Source of the DNA: Zygnema cylindricum
Lineage: Eukaryota > Streptophyta > Zygnematophyceae > Zygnematales > Zygnemataceae
NCBI GenBank assembly: GCA_037447655.1
Contig: JBBHKE010002410.1
Span: 1 to 62,500, forward strand
Direction of reading: 5' to 3'
DNA length: 62,500 nucleotides
The position numbers and the translations under genes were made by a program. Below are positions 22,791-34,913 of the stretch, in pieces (the stretch's first letter is position 1; the number at the start of each line of letters is the position of its first letter). The notes under the pieces are model-generated. The model did no database searches and was not told the origin of the DNA. It saw nothing but the letters and a program-made list of their open reading frames with translations.

Positions 22791-24910
22791 TGAGTTCAAC
22801 AGCTTGATTCTTGCTAATTTAAAATTTTAACCAAGACAAAAAAAAAATTAATAAGATGAAAGTGAGAGACAAATAAGTTCGACAGTACATCATATATAGA
22901 GAGACAAACGGAAAAACAATCATAAATTTATAATTTTGCCATCTCATATGCTTAATTTAAAATTTTAAAAGTTGGACTATATAATACAACAAATACTCTG
23001 AAAATCTAAATTATACCTATGCATTTTTTAACTTTTAGAGTTTGAAACGTGTCAAACAATTATTCTGTTAATTATATATAGGGTATTCTATTGTGTATTC
23101 TATTGTTTGAAATGTTACCTGCACCATCATGAAGAGCAAAAACCATTTCCACTTCAAGAACTGAACTGGAGCTTTGATCACAGTTACTGCATCTTTGATA
23201 GACGTTACCCCAATATTATTAGAGGTTGGTAATAATTTTTTTTAGACGTTGCCCCAATTCTATCAGAGGTTGGTAATCCAGAAGTTGGAGTCGTATTTTA
23301 AGATGTCGAGAGAGGTTGGTAATCCAGAAGCTGGAGTCGTATTTTAAGATGTCGAGAGGAGTTTGTTAACTGCAAAAAATTGTTCATAGAAGTGTGTTTT
23401 AGTAAGGAATGATAGGTTCCATAATTTTAATCGTATGATCCCCTAGTAAAAATTCCAGTTAAAGGTTGACAATAGAAAGCACAATTTGAAGATTGAAAAA
23501 GAGAAAGGAAATGCCAAAAGAAGGGAAGGAGGAGAAGAGAAAAGAAATTTAGTAAGGTAGACGAGAAAAGAAGAGTGATAGAGAAAGTGGGAGAGAGAGA
23601 GAGAAAGAGCGAAGGGGGAAGAGAGAGGGAGAGAGAGACAAAAGAAATACAAGGAGAGAGGAGAAAAGAAAGAACAAAAGAAAAGGGAACAGTTGTAAAT
23701 TATTATCACGCGAATCCAAAAGATTTTTAAAATGGGTTAACAATCCCATAAATTAGACATCAGAGAACAACAATCGAAATTCTTACAATTTAAAAAAGTA
23801 GGGCCAAGGAAGGCAGTAAGACAACATCATGAATGCACAATGAAAGAAAGAGGGTCAACCTCTACTAAGAAAACCGGATAGGTCACAAGCATAGATGTAA
23901 GGAATAAAGTTTTATTAACGATTCCTGTTGTCTTTTTCTCCTCGAGAGAAAAATAACATGTATTGCAACTAAGATGTCATTTACATGTATTGCACTCTAC
24001 CTGTTATTCTTACCTGAAGAGAAATTTTACATGTATTACGACTATCCATTATACTTATCTGAAGAGGAGAATTGCAAATATTTATGTTGTAATTATTAAA
24101 TAGGCCAAAAGCATCAAAGAAATCTTAAGAAAAATCAATCTTGCGAAGGGAAAAAAAATCATGCATATATTTAAGAACAGGTCATACAAGATCAATTTTG
24201 AATTAAAAGCAAGAGAGCACATCAAAAAATTTCAACAAAAAAAGAACTAAAAAAATAAAAAGAGAGGAAGGGAAAGGGAAAGAAAGCAATTAAAAAATAT
24301 GAGCGAGTTATAGTTAGTGATATACCATGACTTCGTTAAGATATTTGCCGTATTTGAACTGATGCTTAAAAATTAGGAATTAGAACTACAAGGCAACGAG
24401 CATATCAAAAACTTTGTAGCTTTTCTTAAATTTAGTACATACATTCCTGGAGACAAAAAATAAAGCGCAACAAACATGTTACCTTGGTTTAACCATTTAC
24501 AACATTACTACGTCAACGGATGGGTTGGTGTTTCCATTTAATTATGTCATTTTGTTTTTGATTCATCATTTTCGACAAAGCTTTCACTTACCGTTGCTTT
24601 TTTTGCTCTCATAAAGTGTTTTACATCTATAGTTTTCTAGGTTTTTCCACCCTCTCACTAGATTCAATACGGTTACAAAACATATTACACATGGAGATCT
24701 TGTATGACACCTCTCACTTTCTTTTTTTTCCTCTCACTTTCGCACATATGGTTTATTCTCGCGCTTTTAAAGAAGCTTATTCTTTCGCTCCAAATAAACA
24801 AAACCATATTTCCCTATCTTGCAGTATGCAGGTGCCATAATCGCATGCACGACACAAAAAATATGACTTGCCAGTTGTATCCAACTGAGATGCAACATCC
24901 TGCGAGGAAA

Positions 24911-24943
24911 ATAATTGCACCTGCCATCAACAGGTGCAATTAT
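24911..24943. repeat. Perfect 13-bp inverted repeat
   Basis: ATAATTGCACCTG is separated from its exact complement by a 7-nt loop (CCATCAA). It lies immediately before the 27-bp repeats. Confidence 0.85.
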
Positions 24944-24947
24944 ACTA

Positions 24948-25028
24948 TGCAAAACTCATTCCGTACAAATGTTGTGCAAGACTCATTTCGTACAAATGCT
25001 ATGCAAGACTCATTCCGTACAAGTGTTC
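24948..25028 (+). repeat. Three 27-bp tandem repeats
   Basis: Units start TGCAARACTCATTYCGTACAA. The 27-bp period keeps the overlapping frame open as a 9-residue repeat (SFRTN core). Confidence 0.85.
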
Positions 25029-25298
25029 CCGGGTATCATCAATCAAGTCAAAAAGCATGGACTTTAAAAAGTCACAACGAAAATGACAAAGGAAAACATA
25101 TGGAATTATGGATGTTACAACAAAAAAAACGAAATAAAAAAGGTATGTTGGAATGAGCCATCGAATAAGAACGAAAAATAAATCATAAGTTATGCTTAAA
25201 TCTACAAAAAAAATGGTGTCTTAATTTAATGAGTCAAAACCAAAAGAGTTAACAAAAGTTACTCTAACGCTAAAACGACAGGGAAAACTAAAGGTAAG

Positions 25299-26599
25299 TG
25301 TTGGTTTTTGGGAAGATTCAGTTTCGTACATGCGTGCGCGTGCATATATATTTACTTGATATACTGTGGAGATTTGAAGAGATTTGTGGATCGGGGGAGT
25401 AAGTGTGCGAGTGAAATTAAATGGACATAAAGAACAAACTGAGTGGCGCAGAATGCGCTAAGAAATAGACGGCGGATCGCGAAGCGATCCGACGATGATT
25501 TGAAATATTCGAAGTATTTGAAAATGTACGCCAACCGTACAAATCAAAATGCGACAGGTGTACTTTAGTTTTGACCGGCGGAATTTATGACATAGTACGT
25601 GGTCTCGGTACGGAAATAAATTCGGCTGTACGATATTGTTGACAAGTGGAATTTTTGTTTGGTTTTTGTGTCCACGTGGCACGACATCGACGGTGCCAAA
25701 TAAGAGTTACGGACGGCGGACAAAGGCCGCCGATATTTTTCAAGAGATCACATTGTTTTTATGACGCATTATCTGGTGGACCGTACATATACGATGTCGG
25801 TTCACTACGTGGATTTATCTACAAGTGACTAAGCGAGTTGTCGTTTATGACGCGTATTTTGCGGACGCGTCGGTGTAAATATTTGGAGCAACAATGTTTT
25901 GTCTTTTGCGCATTAATAAATTAGTGTTGAATATGACAGGTTTTATTTACGTGATCATTTAGGGTTTAGACACTTTAAATTGTGTATTTATGTGTCGTAT
26001 TTATAGACAAGTGTACGCTTACGATTGCTTGACTCTCAGGTGTACGCTTACGATTAGTTTATTCTTAATAGCAGTTTAATTATGATTAAATAGGATATTG
26101 TGACAGATACGTAATGTATGTTGGTTATTTTGACACTTAGTGATTCATTGACAGCTCACAAGTGTATATATAGGAATGAGCTTTGTTAGGAATTAATAAT
26201 CAATGCTGGTTAGTAAAGTGGGGACCGAAGATGTAGACTTTTAGGGTTGCCGATTAGGTCATGCATTTGAGTAATATGTTTATTGATATACTTTTGTTTA
26301 TCTAATATTTATGTGAGATTGCACTCTTTTTGTTATTATTTATTTATGTTATTTTATATATGTTTGATATGCATTGTTTATGCATTTGTCCTAGGGTTTG
26401 TTTATGTCGATTATTCCATCAAACCTTAGATGTTGTCATAGGGTTTATTTATGTTGATTATTCCATGAAACCCTAAATGTTGTTGTATGTTAAATGGAGG
26501 ATGCATTTCAAATGATTGTTCGTCGACCTATTTTTGGCTTAGCTTTTTGCATGATAGTTTGGGTCGCTTCTGCGGTCTATTTTAGACCAAAGAACAACA
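25299..26599 (+). repeat. 5' LTR of the non-coding element
   Basis: 1301 bp, TG...CA. It holds the hairpin CGGATCGC-GAA-GCGATCCG (25473-25491) and many CGTAC motifs. Confidence 0.93.
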
Positions 26600-26612
26600 G
26601 GTTATGGGCCCA
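26600..26612 (+). other. Primer-binding site, half-tRNA initiator-Met type
   Basis: GGTTATGGGCCCA directly after the LTR. It is a perfect 13-nt complement to the plant initiator tRNA-Met anticodon arm, here without a long gag frame behind it. Confidence 0.72.
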
Positions 26613-27571
26613 CAACCCATCTATCATATGTTAGGTTAAGTCGATGTAGGTTTTTGTCACACGCATTGTAGCGGGTTAATATTGTCCTTGCTGGTTGTAT
26701 TGCAGTAATGGTGTCTGTGTACCCATGAGATCGGCCTTATCATAGTGTTGGTATGTGCCGAGTTTAATCTTGCATCACCCCAAGGGTTAACTTAGTGACA
26801 GTGCCGAAATGTCTACCCTCAATGAAAATGATTTATTTTGAGAAATGATATTTTATTTTTGGAAAATACATGTTTATTTTTGATGAAGCATTTCGAAATG
26901 TGGAATACGAAGTTTTGACATTAGTGGAGATTTGACATTTAGTGGAGAGATGTGGAAAGAGGAGTTTCGACGTTTGGGGGAGAGATCCGAAAGGTGGAGA
27001 TGTGGCATTTGGTGAAAGATCCGAATTTGAGATTTTATTTTTTGGATTGTTGGTAGTTTTGGGAAATGTAACATTAATGGAGCTTAAAATTGGGATAGAG
27101 AATGTAGATTTTATTTACTTTTATTTTTAATGTTTTATTTTGTGGGATTAAGTACACGGGTTGCGAAATTTAGAAAATTTGGAAAGTTTTATTTTTGGAA
27201 ATTTTTATGGTAGTTAGAGGAAAATGTGGTAATTTTTGTTGGAATTTTATTTATTATTGGTAGAATTGATTTTCGGAAAATAGTTTATTATTTATGTATT
27301 TTTATGGGAAATTTTCGGATTTAGATATTGTTGAGAAAAGAGAAAAGAAAATGAAAATATATATATTATGTATAATGAAATTTGGATGGTATGTGGAGTT
27401 AGCGGAAGCGATGGTGGAACAAGTGGGAAACTTCTGGCGGAGGCATTTGGTGGATACAGATGGAAGAGACAGCAGGAGGTGACAGTGGTGACAGCTGATG
27501 ACGTAAATCTATGGAGTGTGACAGATGATGACGTGGCGTCATGGATTTACGAAACTAAATCTTCGGGGGAG
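26613..27571 (+). other. Non-coding interior of the non-autonomous element
   Basis: The short reading after the primer site (MGPQPIYHMLG) stops at once. The rest is G- and T-rich on the plus strand, with only short ORFs (62-111 residues) lacking known motifs. It ends in the polypurine tract CGGGGGAG (27564-27571). Confidence 0.75.
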
Positions 27572-28868
27572 TGTTGGTTTTTGGGAAGATTCAGTTTCGT
27601 ACATGCGTGCGCGTGCATATATATTTACTTGATATACTTTGGAGATTTGAAGAGATTTGTGGATCGGGGGAGTAAGTGTGCGAGTGAAATTAAATGGACA
27701 TAAAGAACAAACTGAGTGGCGCGGAATGCGCTAAGAAATGGACGGCGGATCGCGAAGCGATCCGACGATGATTTGAAATATTCGAAGTATTTGAAAATGT
27801 ACGCCAACCGTACAAATCAAAATGCGACAGGTGTACTTTAGTTTTGACCGGCGGAATTTATGACATAGTACGTGGTCTCGGTACGGAAATAAATTCGGCT
27901 GTACGATATTGTTGACAAGTGGAATTTTTGTTTGGTTTTTGTGTCCACGCGGCACGACATCGACGGTGCCAAATAAGAGTTACGGACGGCGGACAAAGGC
28001 CGCCTATATTTTTCAAGAGATCACATTGTTTTTATGACGCATTATCTGGTGGACCGTACATATACGATGTCGGTTCACTACGTGGATTTATCTACAAGTG
28101 ACTAAGCGAGTTGTCGTTTATGACGCGTATTTTGCGGACTCGTCGGTGTAAATATTTGGAGCAACAATGTTTTGTCTTTTGCGCATTAATAAATTAGTGT
28201 TGAATATGACAGGTTTTATTTACGTGATCATTTAGGGTTTAGACACTTTAAATTGTGTATTTATGTGTCGTATTTATAGACAAGTGTACGCTTACGATTG
28301 CTTGACTCTCAGGTGTACGCTTACGATTAGTTTATTCTTAATAGCAGTTTAATTGTGATTAAATAGGATATTGTGACAGATACGTAATGTATGTTGGTTA
28401 TTTTGACACTTAGTGATTCATTGACAGCTCACAAGTGTATATATAGGAATGAGCTTTGTTAGGAATTAATAATCAATGCTGGTTAGTAAAGTGGGGACCG
28501 AAGATGTAGACTTTTAGGGTTGCCGATTAGGTCATGCATTTGAGTAATATGTTTATTGATATACTTTTGTTTATCTAATATGTGAGATTGCACTCTTTTT
28601 GTTATTATTTATTTATGTTATTTTATATATGTTTGATATGCATTGTTTATGCATTTGTCCTAGGGTTTGTTTATGTCGATTATTCCATCAAACCTTAGAT
28701 GTTGTCATAGGGTTTATTTATGTTGATTATTCCATGAAACCCTAAATGTTGTTGTATGTTAAATGGAGGATGCATTTCAAATGATTGTTCGTCGACCTAT
28801 TTTTGGCTTAGCTTTTTGCATGATAGTTTGGGTCGCTTCTGCGGTCTATTTTAGACCAAAGAACAACA
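27572..28868 (+). repeat. 3' LTR of the non-coding element
   Basis: 1297 bp, near-identical to 25299-26599, with the same hairpin at 27746-27764. A 4-bp deletion relative to the 5' LTR lies near 28579. Confidence 0.93.
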
Positions 28869-31800
28869 GTAAGTCCCTATGTATTACATGAGGACGAACC
28901 CTAAACGTTTGAATGTCAAGGAACAAAGCAAAATCGATCTGTTGGAAAACGTATGTAGTGAAAGGGACGTTAGGTTATACGACAAATTAAAAAAGACAAA
29001 CAGGAGAAAGGAAAAATACAAACCAAAAAGGTATGTTGAGATTACAAAAGAATACAGCGACATAAAAACGACAAAGAAATAAACGATAACAAAGCAGAAA
29101 TAGATCCGTTGAAAAACGCGGATTGCATACGACATTAAAAAAAAAAAACAAGTGATGAAACAAAAAATACAAAAAGGCGCGTGCACCAAAACGACAAGGA
29201 AAAAATAAACATTTGGATCCAGTTCGACAATGCAAAACATATATTCGTTGAACATTGTGGACAAAACCAAAAAGATTCGTGTACAAAAACGACAAAGAAA
29301 AAAGAAACGTTTTAGTTGATATCGAGGAATCTGTTGAAAAACGTAGTTGTCAAAAAAGACGTGAAGTTATACAAGGGACTGGAAAGACGGCGAAAACATT
29401 TTGAAATCCGAGGCAACTACTAAGATCTCCGGCGTCAACTACTGTAATTAAGTTGAGCCAAAATAGTTAAGCTCCGGATTCGGCGATAAATTGCATCGAA
29501 TCTGTCGTAGACTTAAATCTTGATTCGGCAAGATATTGCACCGAATTTGCAGTCAAATGTATTTCTTGATTTCATCGAATTGTTGAATTTTACTCAAGAC
29601 ATTTTCGAGGCCACTATAAATTTTTCAAGACCTCTAAATGTTCGATAACCGATAACTTTCGATATTGGTGTTATCGCGATAACTTTCTTACTCATACACA
29701 ACACTAGTAAATACTCATTGTAGTCGCAATCTAGTCGCATTCGCCCTTTTAACCTTATATTGCTATATTGACCAAAACTTTTTAACGCAAACATACCTCG
29801 TTTTTTTATTTTACTTCGTATTTTATATTTTAATTTCATGCTTTTAGTGTTTTTTGGCGTTTCCGGTGGTTAAATTATTTAAGGATATACATCACTTACT
29901 TTTATTTGTCGTCTATTAATATTCGCCTCAATCGTGTTTTGTCATTTGATGGTTTAACCCATAGAGGTACCAAGCATTTTAAACGCACGCATGAAACGTC
30001 GAAAAAATAATGATATATACGCACGGAACAAATGCATTTTTTTTTAAATGCATTGACCGACTTTGAATTCAGTATAAAGTAAAAATATAAGAAACTCAAA
30101 CAGATTTAATCAAAAGAAAGAAAGAAGAAAAATAAATTTAAATGAAAAATAATATGACAACAGACAATCGAAATGAAACTACAAGAGCGACGATCTTGCC
30201 TCGTCGCTAAAAAAGTGAACCTAACAACCAGCGACCAGCGACAAAGATGCCTTTTCCGTACACTTTTCGTACATAATTTCGTACACTTTTTTAAATACAT
30301 TACATCAGTACACGAAAGCTACGAATTTTAACGCATTAAAAAAAAAGTGAAAATCCGTACGATTGGTACCTTAATAGTTTAACCATCGGAATATCCGAAT
30401 CTTATTGCTTCCTCTAAGGTGTCGACGCCACACTTTTGAGTGACGCCTTTTATTCTACACTTTTTTGACAACAGTTTTTGTACGACGTGACGCATATCAT
30501 CTATTACTTAGTTAATTTTTTTTGGAATTAGTGTAAATGACACAAATTAAACCGCACGTTACTATTATTATATATTTTTTTGGTTCCCATGTATTCAGAT
30601 GGTTTACAATCAAGCTTTTTTTTATGAAGTCATGTTTTCCAAAAGGTCAAAGAAAAAGATGGCATTGTTAATTTTACTTTGTGTTCAACGGCAACAATTT
30701 AGGGGAGCCATTATAGTTCTGTTAAGATTCACTACCTAATACCTTAAAAAAAACAGATAGTCGTTTTACACGGCGTAACAAAGCCAACAATTACATTTCT
30801 GTCGTATTTGTTGTCGTTGCCAATGTGTTGAATTCTTTTTATTAGGTGCATTTGGATTTGCCAGAAACTAGGATGGCTAACCGAGCGCCCTTTATTTTTT
30901 TTGCATATTGTCATAGTTGTCCCGTGCGCATAATACGCACGAAATGAACGCGCGAATACTACGCACGATATGCATTTAACGATGATGAAAATGTAATAAA
31001 ATGCGTACCAAACTACGTACCCGTACTTTTTCGTACATTTACGTACTGCCTTCGTACATTTCAAGGTTATTAAGGGGGGTTTGAGGTCTTTTAGGGTAAA
31101 TTCTCGTGCATTCTCATATATATCCGTTAAACAGCCAGCTTTTATTCGGACATTTACGTACGGTGTTCGTATTTTTTAGTACTTTTGACGGTTATTATTT
31201 CGAGTGTTTTAGGGTATATTTTCGTACGTTTCCGTATATATCAGTTATACAGACTTACATCTTTTGTACATCTACCTACATCGTCCGTATATTTCATTAC
31301 TTTTAAGGTTATTGAAGGAGGGAATTTAGGGTGTTTAGGGTACTTCCCGTGCATTTTGTAGAAATTGATGGTTCCTTTTGAAATATTTTCTAGGTCTAAA
31401 TTAAAATACAAAAAGAAGCCGAGGCAGTCTATCTCTAACTTCTCTCTCCAACTCCCACACTTGTCGCAGTCACTCGGAAGTTGGAGTGGAAGCTAGAGCC
31501 ATGGCTGCCAAGGCTATCCAGAGATTTACGGGAAATAGATTAGTTTATTTACCGGTTTATTTACTAAAAGGATAGATGTCACAACCAAGATTTGATACTG
31601 GTACCTACGAAATAATAGATAGCCGGTAGCCGATAGTCCTAACCGTTAAGTCTAAGACTAATAATACATGGTATTGGGTTTGATAATTATTTAAATACAA
31701 TTACGTAGGATAATTCATTTAACTACAACTGCTTACAGGATATATATATCCAGTTATGTAAAAGTACGGATTAAGGTACGGACAAGGAACAAGTACCGCG

Positions 31801-33391
31801 CATTTGTTTCGATAGCGAAACGAATACCGGGCAGGTATTTATTACGGCTACAATTAAATATGCATTTAATCGGACGGCCGGAATGAATGTCGAGATCGCG
31901 GAAGAGGATTTCGGCGATTTGTGGTCATCGCCACATCGAATGACACGTGGCAGAAAGACATTGGATCGCGGCATCTCCGGGGATTAAGGGAGCGAATCTG
32001 GATATACCACGTGTCGATATTTAGGCCATGTCGTACAGTATTCGTACAGAAAGTACACCGGCAGCTGTACTTTTGTGTACGTAAGAGCAATATTATTGGT
32101 CCGTACATTAGTAGATAAAGTTTGTGAGAGAGATAGGACTTAGAAAAAAGTGGTAAATAGGACCCTCTCTCCCAGAGAGCTTTAGTACAAAAGGTCAACT
32201 TTGACCCTCCATAACTTACTGCTCAGGGGAGCTAATTCAAATATTCTTTTTGTTATCGACTCAAGGGAGTCTTGCCTTCACAGGGGTGAAGGTGGTCAGA
32301 GTTTTTGTTTGCCAAGGTGGAAGTTGTTCTTACTGAAACACAAAAGGGTTAGGGTTATCCTAGAGGCTTCTTGGAAGCTGTCCACTCTGAGGACTTATGG
32401 AGGTCTCACAGTTTCACATTTCGCACATTCCGATAAATTACAGTACATCTGCCTTGCATTATCCGCACTCTTAGGTTTTTTAGGGTGCACCTTTCGTACA
32501 ATGCCGTACATTTCCCTATGTTTCTCGTACGTTCTATTTCTTTTTTATGATTTTTTGGAGTTAAGAGGACGGTTTTCGTACTTTTTCGTACAACGTACAA
32601 CGAAAACTAACGAATGGTATGAAAGAAACGAATACTACGTAAAAATCGTAAAAAAGTCGAAATCCATACGAATAGATATTGTAGCCTGTGATATCATCCA
32701 CCACGTCAACGTTAGCGCATCGGCTATCTATTGCTTGATCAACGTTGTGAATTGGGAGTTTTGCGATCGGATACACAACACTTCATAATATTTGCGATTG
32801 GCGATGACCCTCAATCAGAGGTCGCAAACAGTCAACCGAAACCGTGACAGACCGTTAACGGACCGCCCGCGCCAGGTTTGGAACGGATTCGGTTGCCAAA
32901 TTTTGGGGGTCAGGCGGTTGCGGACGGTCGATTCACCAGAAAAATAAAGTCGGTTACGGTCGGTTAACTAAAAACCCAAAAAAAATGAAAATTTTGTGCT
33001 ATCCATACAATCCAACATTATTGTACTTTGTACTCTTTGGTATCGTGGAAGTACGTGACATCATGATTAGCGTCGCAAATCTGACACGGTAGTAACACTA
33101 TTCATTTCGCAAATCTGAGGGAACCCGGCAAATCGTAATTATTGGCTTATTCATATGTCGTGAAAAACTAAGATTGTTTTTTTAACTTTTTTGGTTACGG
33201 GCGGGTACGGTTAGTCGCGAGAAATCAAGTTTTAGTTAACTTTTATTTTCGTAAACGCCGGTCGGTTAACGGTTAACAATTTTGGAGCGTGACACAACCC
33301 GATCGGTCGTCGGTTACTCAGATTTTGAAAAAAAAAAACAGTCGGTTTCGGTTATGTTAAATTTTGACTTTTGCAACCTTTGCCTTCAATC
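28869..33391. other. Intergenic, old repeats, no supported gene
   Basis: 28930-29390 has three diverged units sharing GTTGAAAAACG and AAAACGACAAAGAAA. 31036-31375 has three ~110-bp diverged units rich in CGTAC. 32420-32610 resembles a fourth. 32840-33310 is GGTTAACGG-rich with imperfect inverted ends and may be a transposon relic. 30580-30630 (GTTCCCATGTATTCAGATGG) resembles the retroposon-like tail at 38420. No ORF has a recognisable domain. Confidence 0.5.
31036..31375 (+). repeat. Three diverged ~110-bp tandem units with CGTAC motifs
   Basis: Each unit has the order CGTACATTTACGTAC-like, TTCGTAcatttc, AAGGTTATT, TTTAGGGTA and TCGTGCATT or CGTACG. Spacing is similar but identity is low. 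Confidence 0.5.
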
Positions 33392-33951
33392 CAGTACACT
33401 GTCAATCGCTAATAGAGCATATAGCGCCAATTCGATTCATTTTTTTCAAAAAAAAAACCCGAAATACAATCCATTATTCTATTTTTTCCATTATTATAAT
33501 TAGGTTTTTTTTCAATTAGGGTTAATAAGGAAAGTACACTGCGATGGAAATAGTGTGGCGTACGGACAGGATATTTCCGTACGAAATGGTACTTTTTCAA
33601 TTATAATGGCATAAAAAGACACTTAACATGATTGCGCACACATGTGAATGTGCACTGGAAGAAAGAGATGCAAACTCGTCAACAATAATCACGTTCTCAT
33701 ATGTTCGTCCGTCGACCTTGTGAACAGCGCGACAGCGCACGAATTGTCAGATTTTCTACGGATACACATATTACTGTAGACATCGAAAGGGCAGGTATTT
33801 ATTATTCAGGACAACCCAAATTACAATTAGGGATTAATTAGTATATATATATTTTTTTTCAAAAAAATAAATTCCCGATTAGTGTTAATAACACTAATTC
33901 TTTTTTTACGCTATTTATTCCTTTACTCTTATAGTGATTGACGGTGTACTG
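33392..33951. mobile_element. ~560-bp inverted-repeat element, first copy
   Basis: The left end CAGTACACTGTCAATCGC mirrors the right end GTGATTGACGGTGTACTG with few mismatches. The interior is non-coding, with poly-T/poly-A and CGTAC. The next ~540 bp are a second diverged copy in the same orientation. The ends match the perfect inverted repeat at 46874 and 47428, so all belong to one MITE-like family. Confidence 0.6.
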
Positions 33952-34494
33952 CTGTACATCATCAATCGTTGTTAGAGTATATAACGCCAATTCGGTGCCC
34001 ATTTTTCAAAAAAAAAACCCGAAATACAATCCATAATTTTATTTTTTCCATTATTCTAATTAGGTTTTTTTTTCAATTAGCGTTAATAATGGAAGTACAC
34101 TGCGATGGAAATAGTGTGGCGTACGAACTAGATATTTTTGTACGAAATGGTACTTTTTGAATTACAAAGGCATAAAAAGACGCTTAAAATTATTGCGCAC
34201 ACATGTGAATGTGCACTGGAAGAAAGAGACATAAACTTGTCAACAAAAATCACGTTTTCATATGTTTGTCCGTCGACCGTGTGAACAGCGCGACGGTGTA
34301 CGAATTGTCAAATTTTGTACGGATACACTTATTAATGTAGACATCGAATGGGCGGGTATTTATTATTCAAGACAACCCAAATTACAGTTAGGGATTAATT
34401 AGTATATATATTTTTTTTCAAAAAAAAAAAAATCCCGATTAGTGTTAATAATACTATTTTTTTTTTACGCTATTTACTCCTTTACTCTAATAGC
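33952..34494. mobile_element. Inverted-repeat element, second tandem copy, right end cut by a foldback element
   Basis: Aligned to the first copy at an offset of 560-561 bp across its whole length (for example TGCGATGGAAATAGTGTGGCG at 33540 and 34101). The right terminal repeat stops at CTCTAATAGC, where the next element begins at 34495. Confidence 0.6.
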
Positions 34495-34913
34495 TAGTGT
34501 TGGGTATCGGGTTAATTCATATCGCGATAATTTCGATATTTGATATATCGAATATCGATCGAGCAGATTCCTCGATATATCGTACCGGGACCAACGTAAA
34601 TTATCGCGATATATATCGCAAAAAATGGGTGTCCGTACAGTCATTGTACGGAAAATCGTACGGATATCCAAACCCCCCCCCACCACCACCACCACCACTG
34701 CGCGGGGGGGTGGGGGGTTTGGGAAAAAAAAAAAATATGGAAATTCCAGTTTTTTTATGGTTCGATATATTGGCGATACGATATATCGGAAATATATCGC
34801 AGATATATCGCGATGATTTGTTTTCGATATATCGAAGCGATATATCGATTATCGGGTACCTGAAATTCGATATATATCGAATATCGGCAGAGGGTCCTCG
34901 ATACCCAACACTA
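34495..34913. mobile_element. hAT-like foldback element (non-autonomous)
   Basis: The ends are TAGTGTTGGGTATCG and CGATACCCAACACTA, an exact inverted pair. The interior is dense in CGATATATCG palindromes and holds a C-run/G-run hairpin (34672-34720). TAGTGTTG ends resemble hAT transposons. No transposase and no clear 8-bp target duplication were seen, so the class is tentative. Confidence 0.6.

Larger units (their letters stand above)
22791..25298. other. Intergenic, AT-rich, no supported gene
   Basis: It holds a duplicated ~46-bp block at 23266-23357 (GAGGTTGGTAATCCAGAAG), a purine-rich GAGA tract (about 23565-23660), a strong hairpin (24911-24943) and a 27-bp tandem repeat (24948-25028). 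The 150-residue ORF at 24704-25156 reads through the hairpin and repeat but has no known domain; I do not call it a gene. Confidence 0.5.
25299..28868 (+). mobile_element. Complete non-coding LTR retrotransposon with 1.3-kb LTRs
   Basis: Direct repeats 25299-26599 and 27572-28868 start TGTTGG and end ACAACA. They are flanked by the perfect 5-bp duplication GTAAG (25294-25298 and 28869-28873). A half-tRNA primer site follows the first LTR. The second is preceded by ACGAAACTAAAT and CGGGGGAG, almost identical to the gag-only element at 2259-5936, so the two are relatives. The 972-bp interior has no retroviral gene. I count about seven substitutions and one 4-bp indel between the LTRs, the youngest insertion in the window. 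Confidence 0.93.

Noticed and set aside
24948-25028. CRISPR-like direct repeats
   Set aside because: The three 27-bp units are contiguous without spacers, in a plant nuclear genome.
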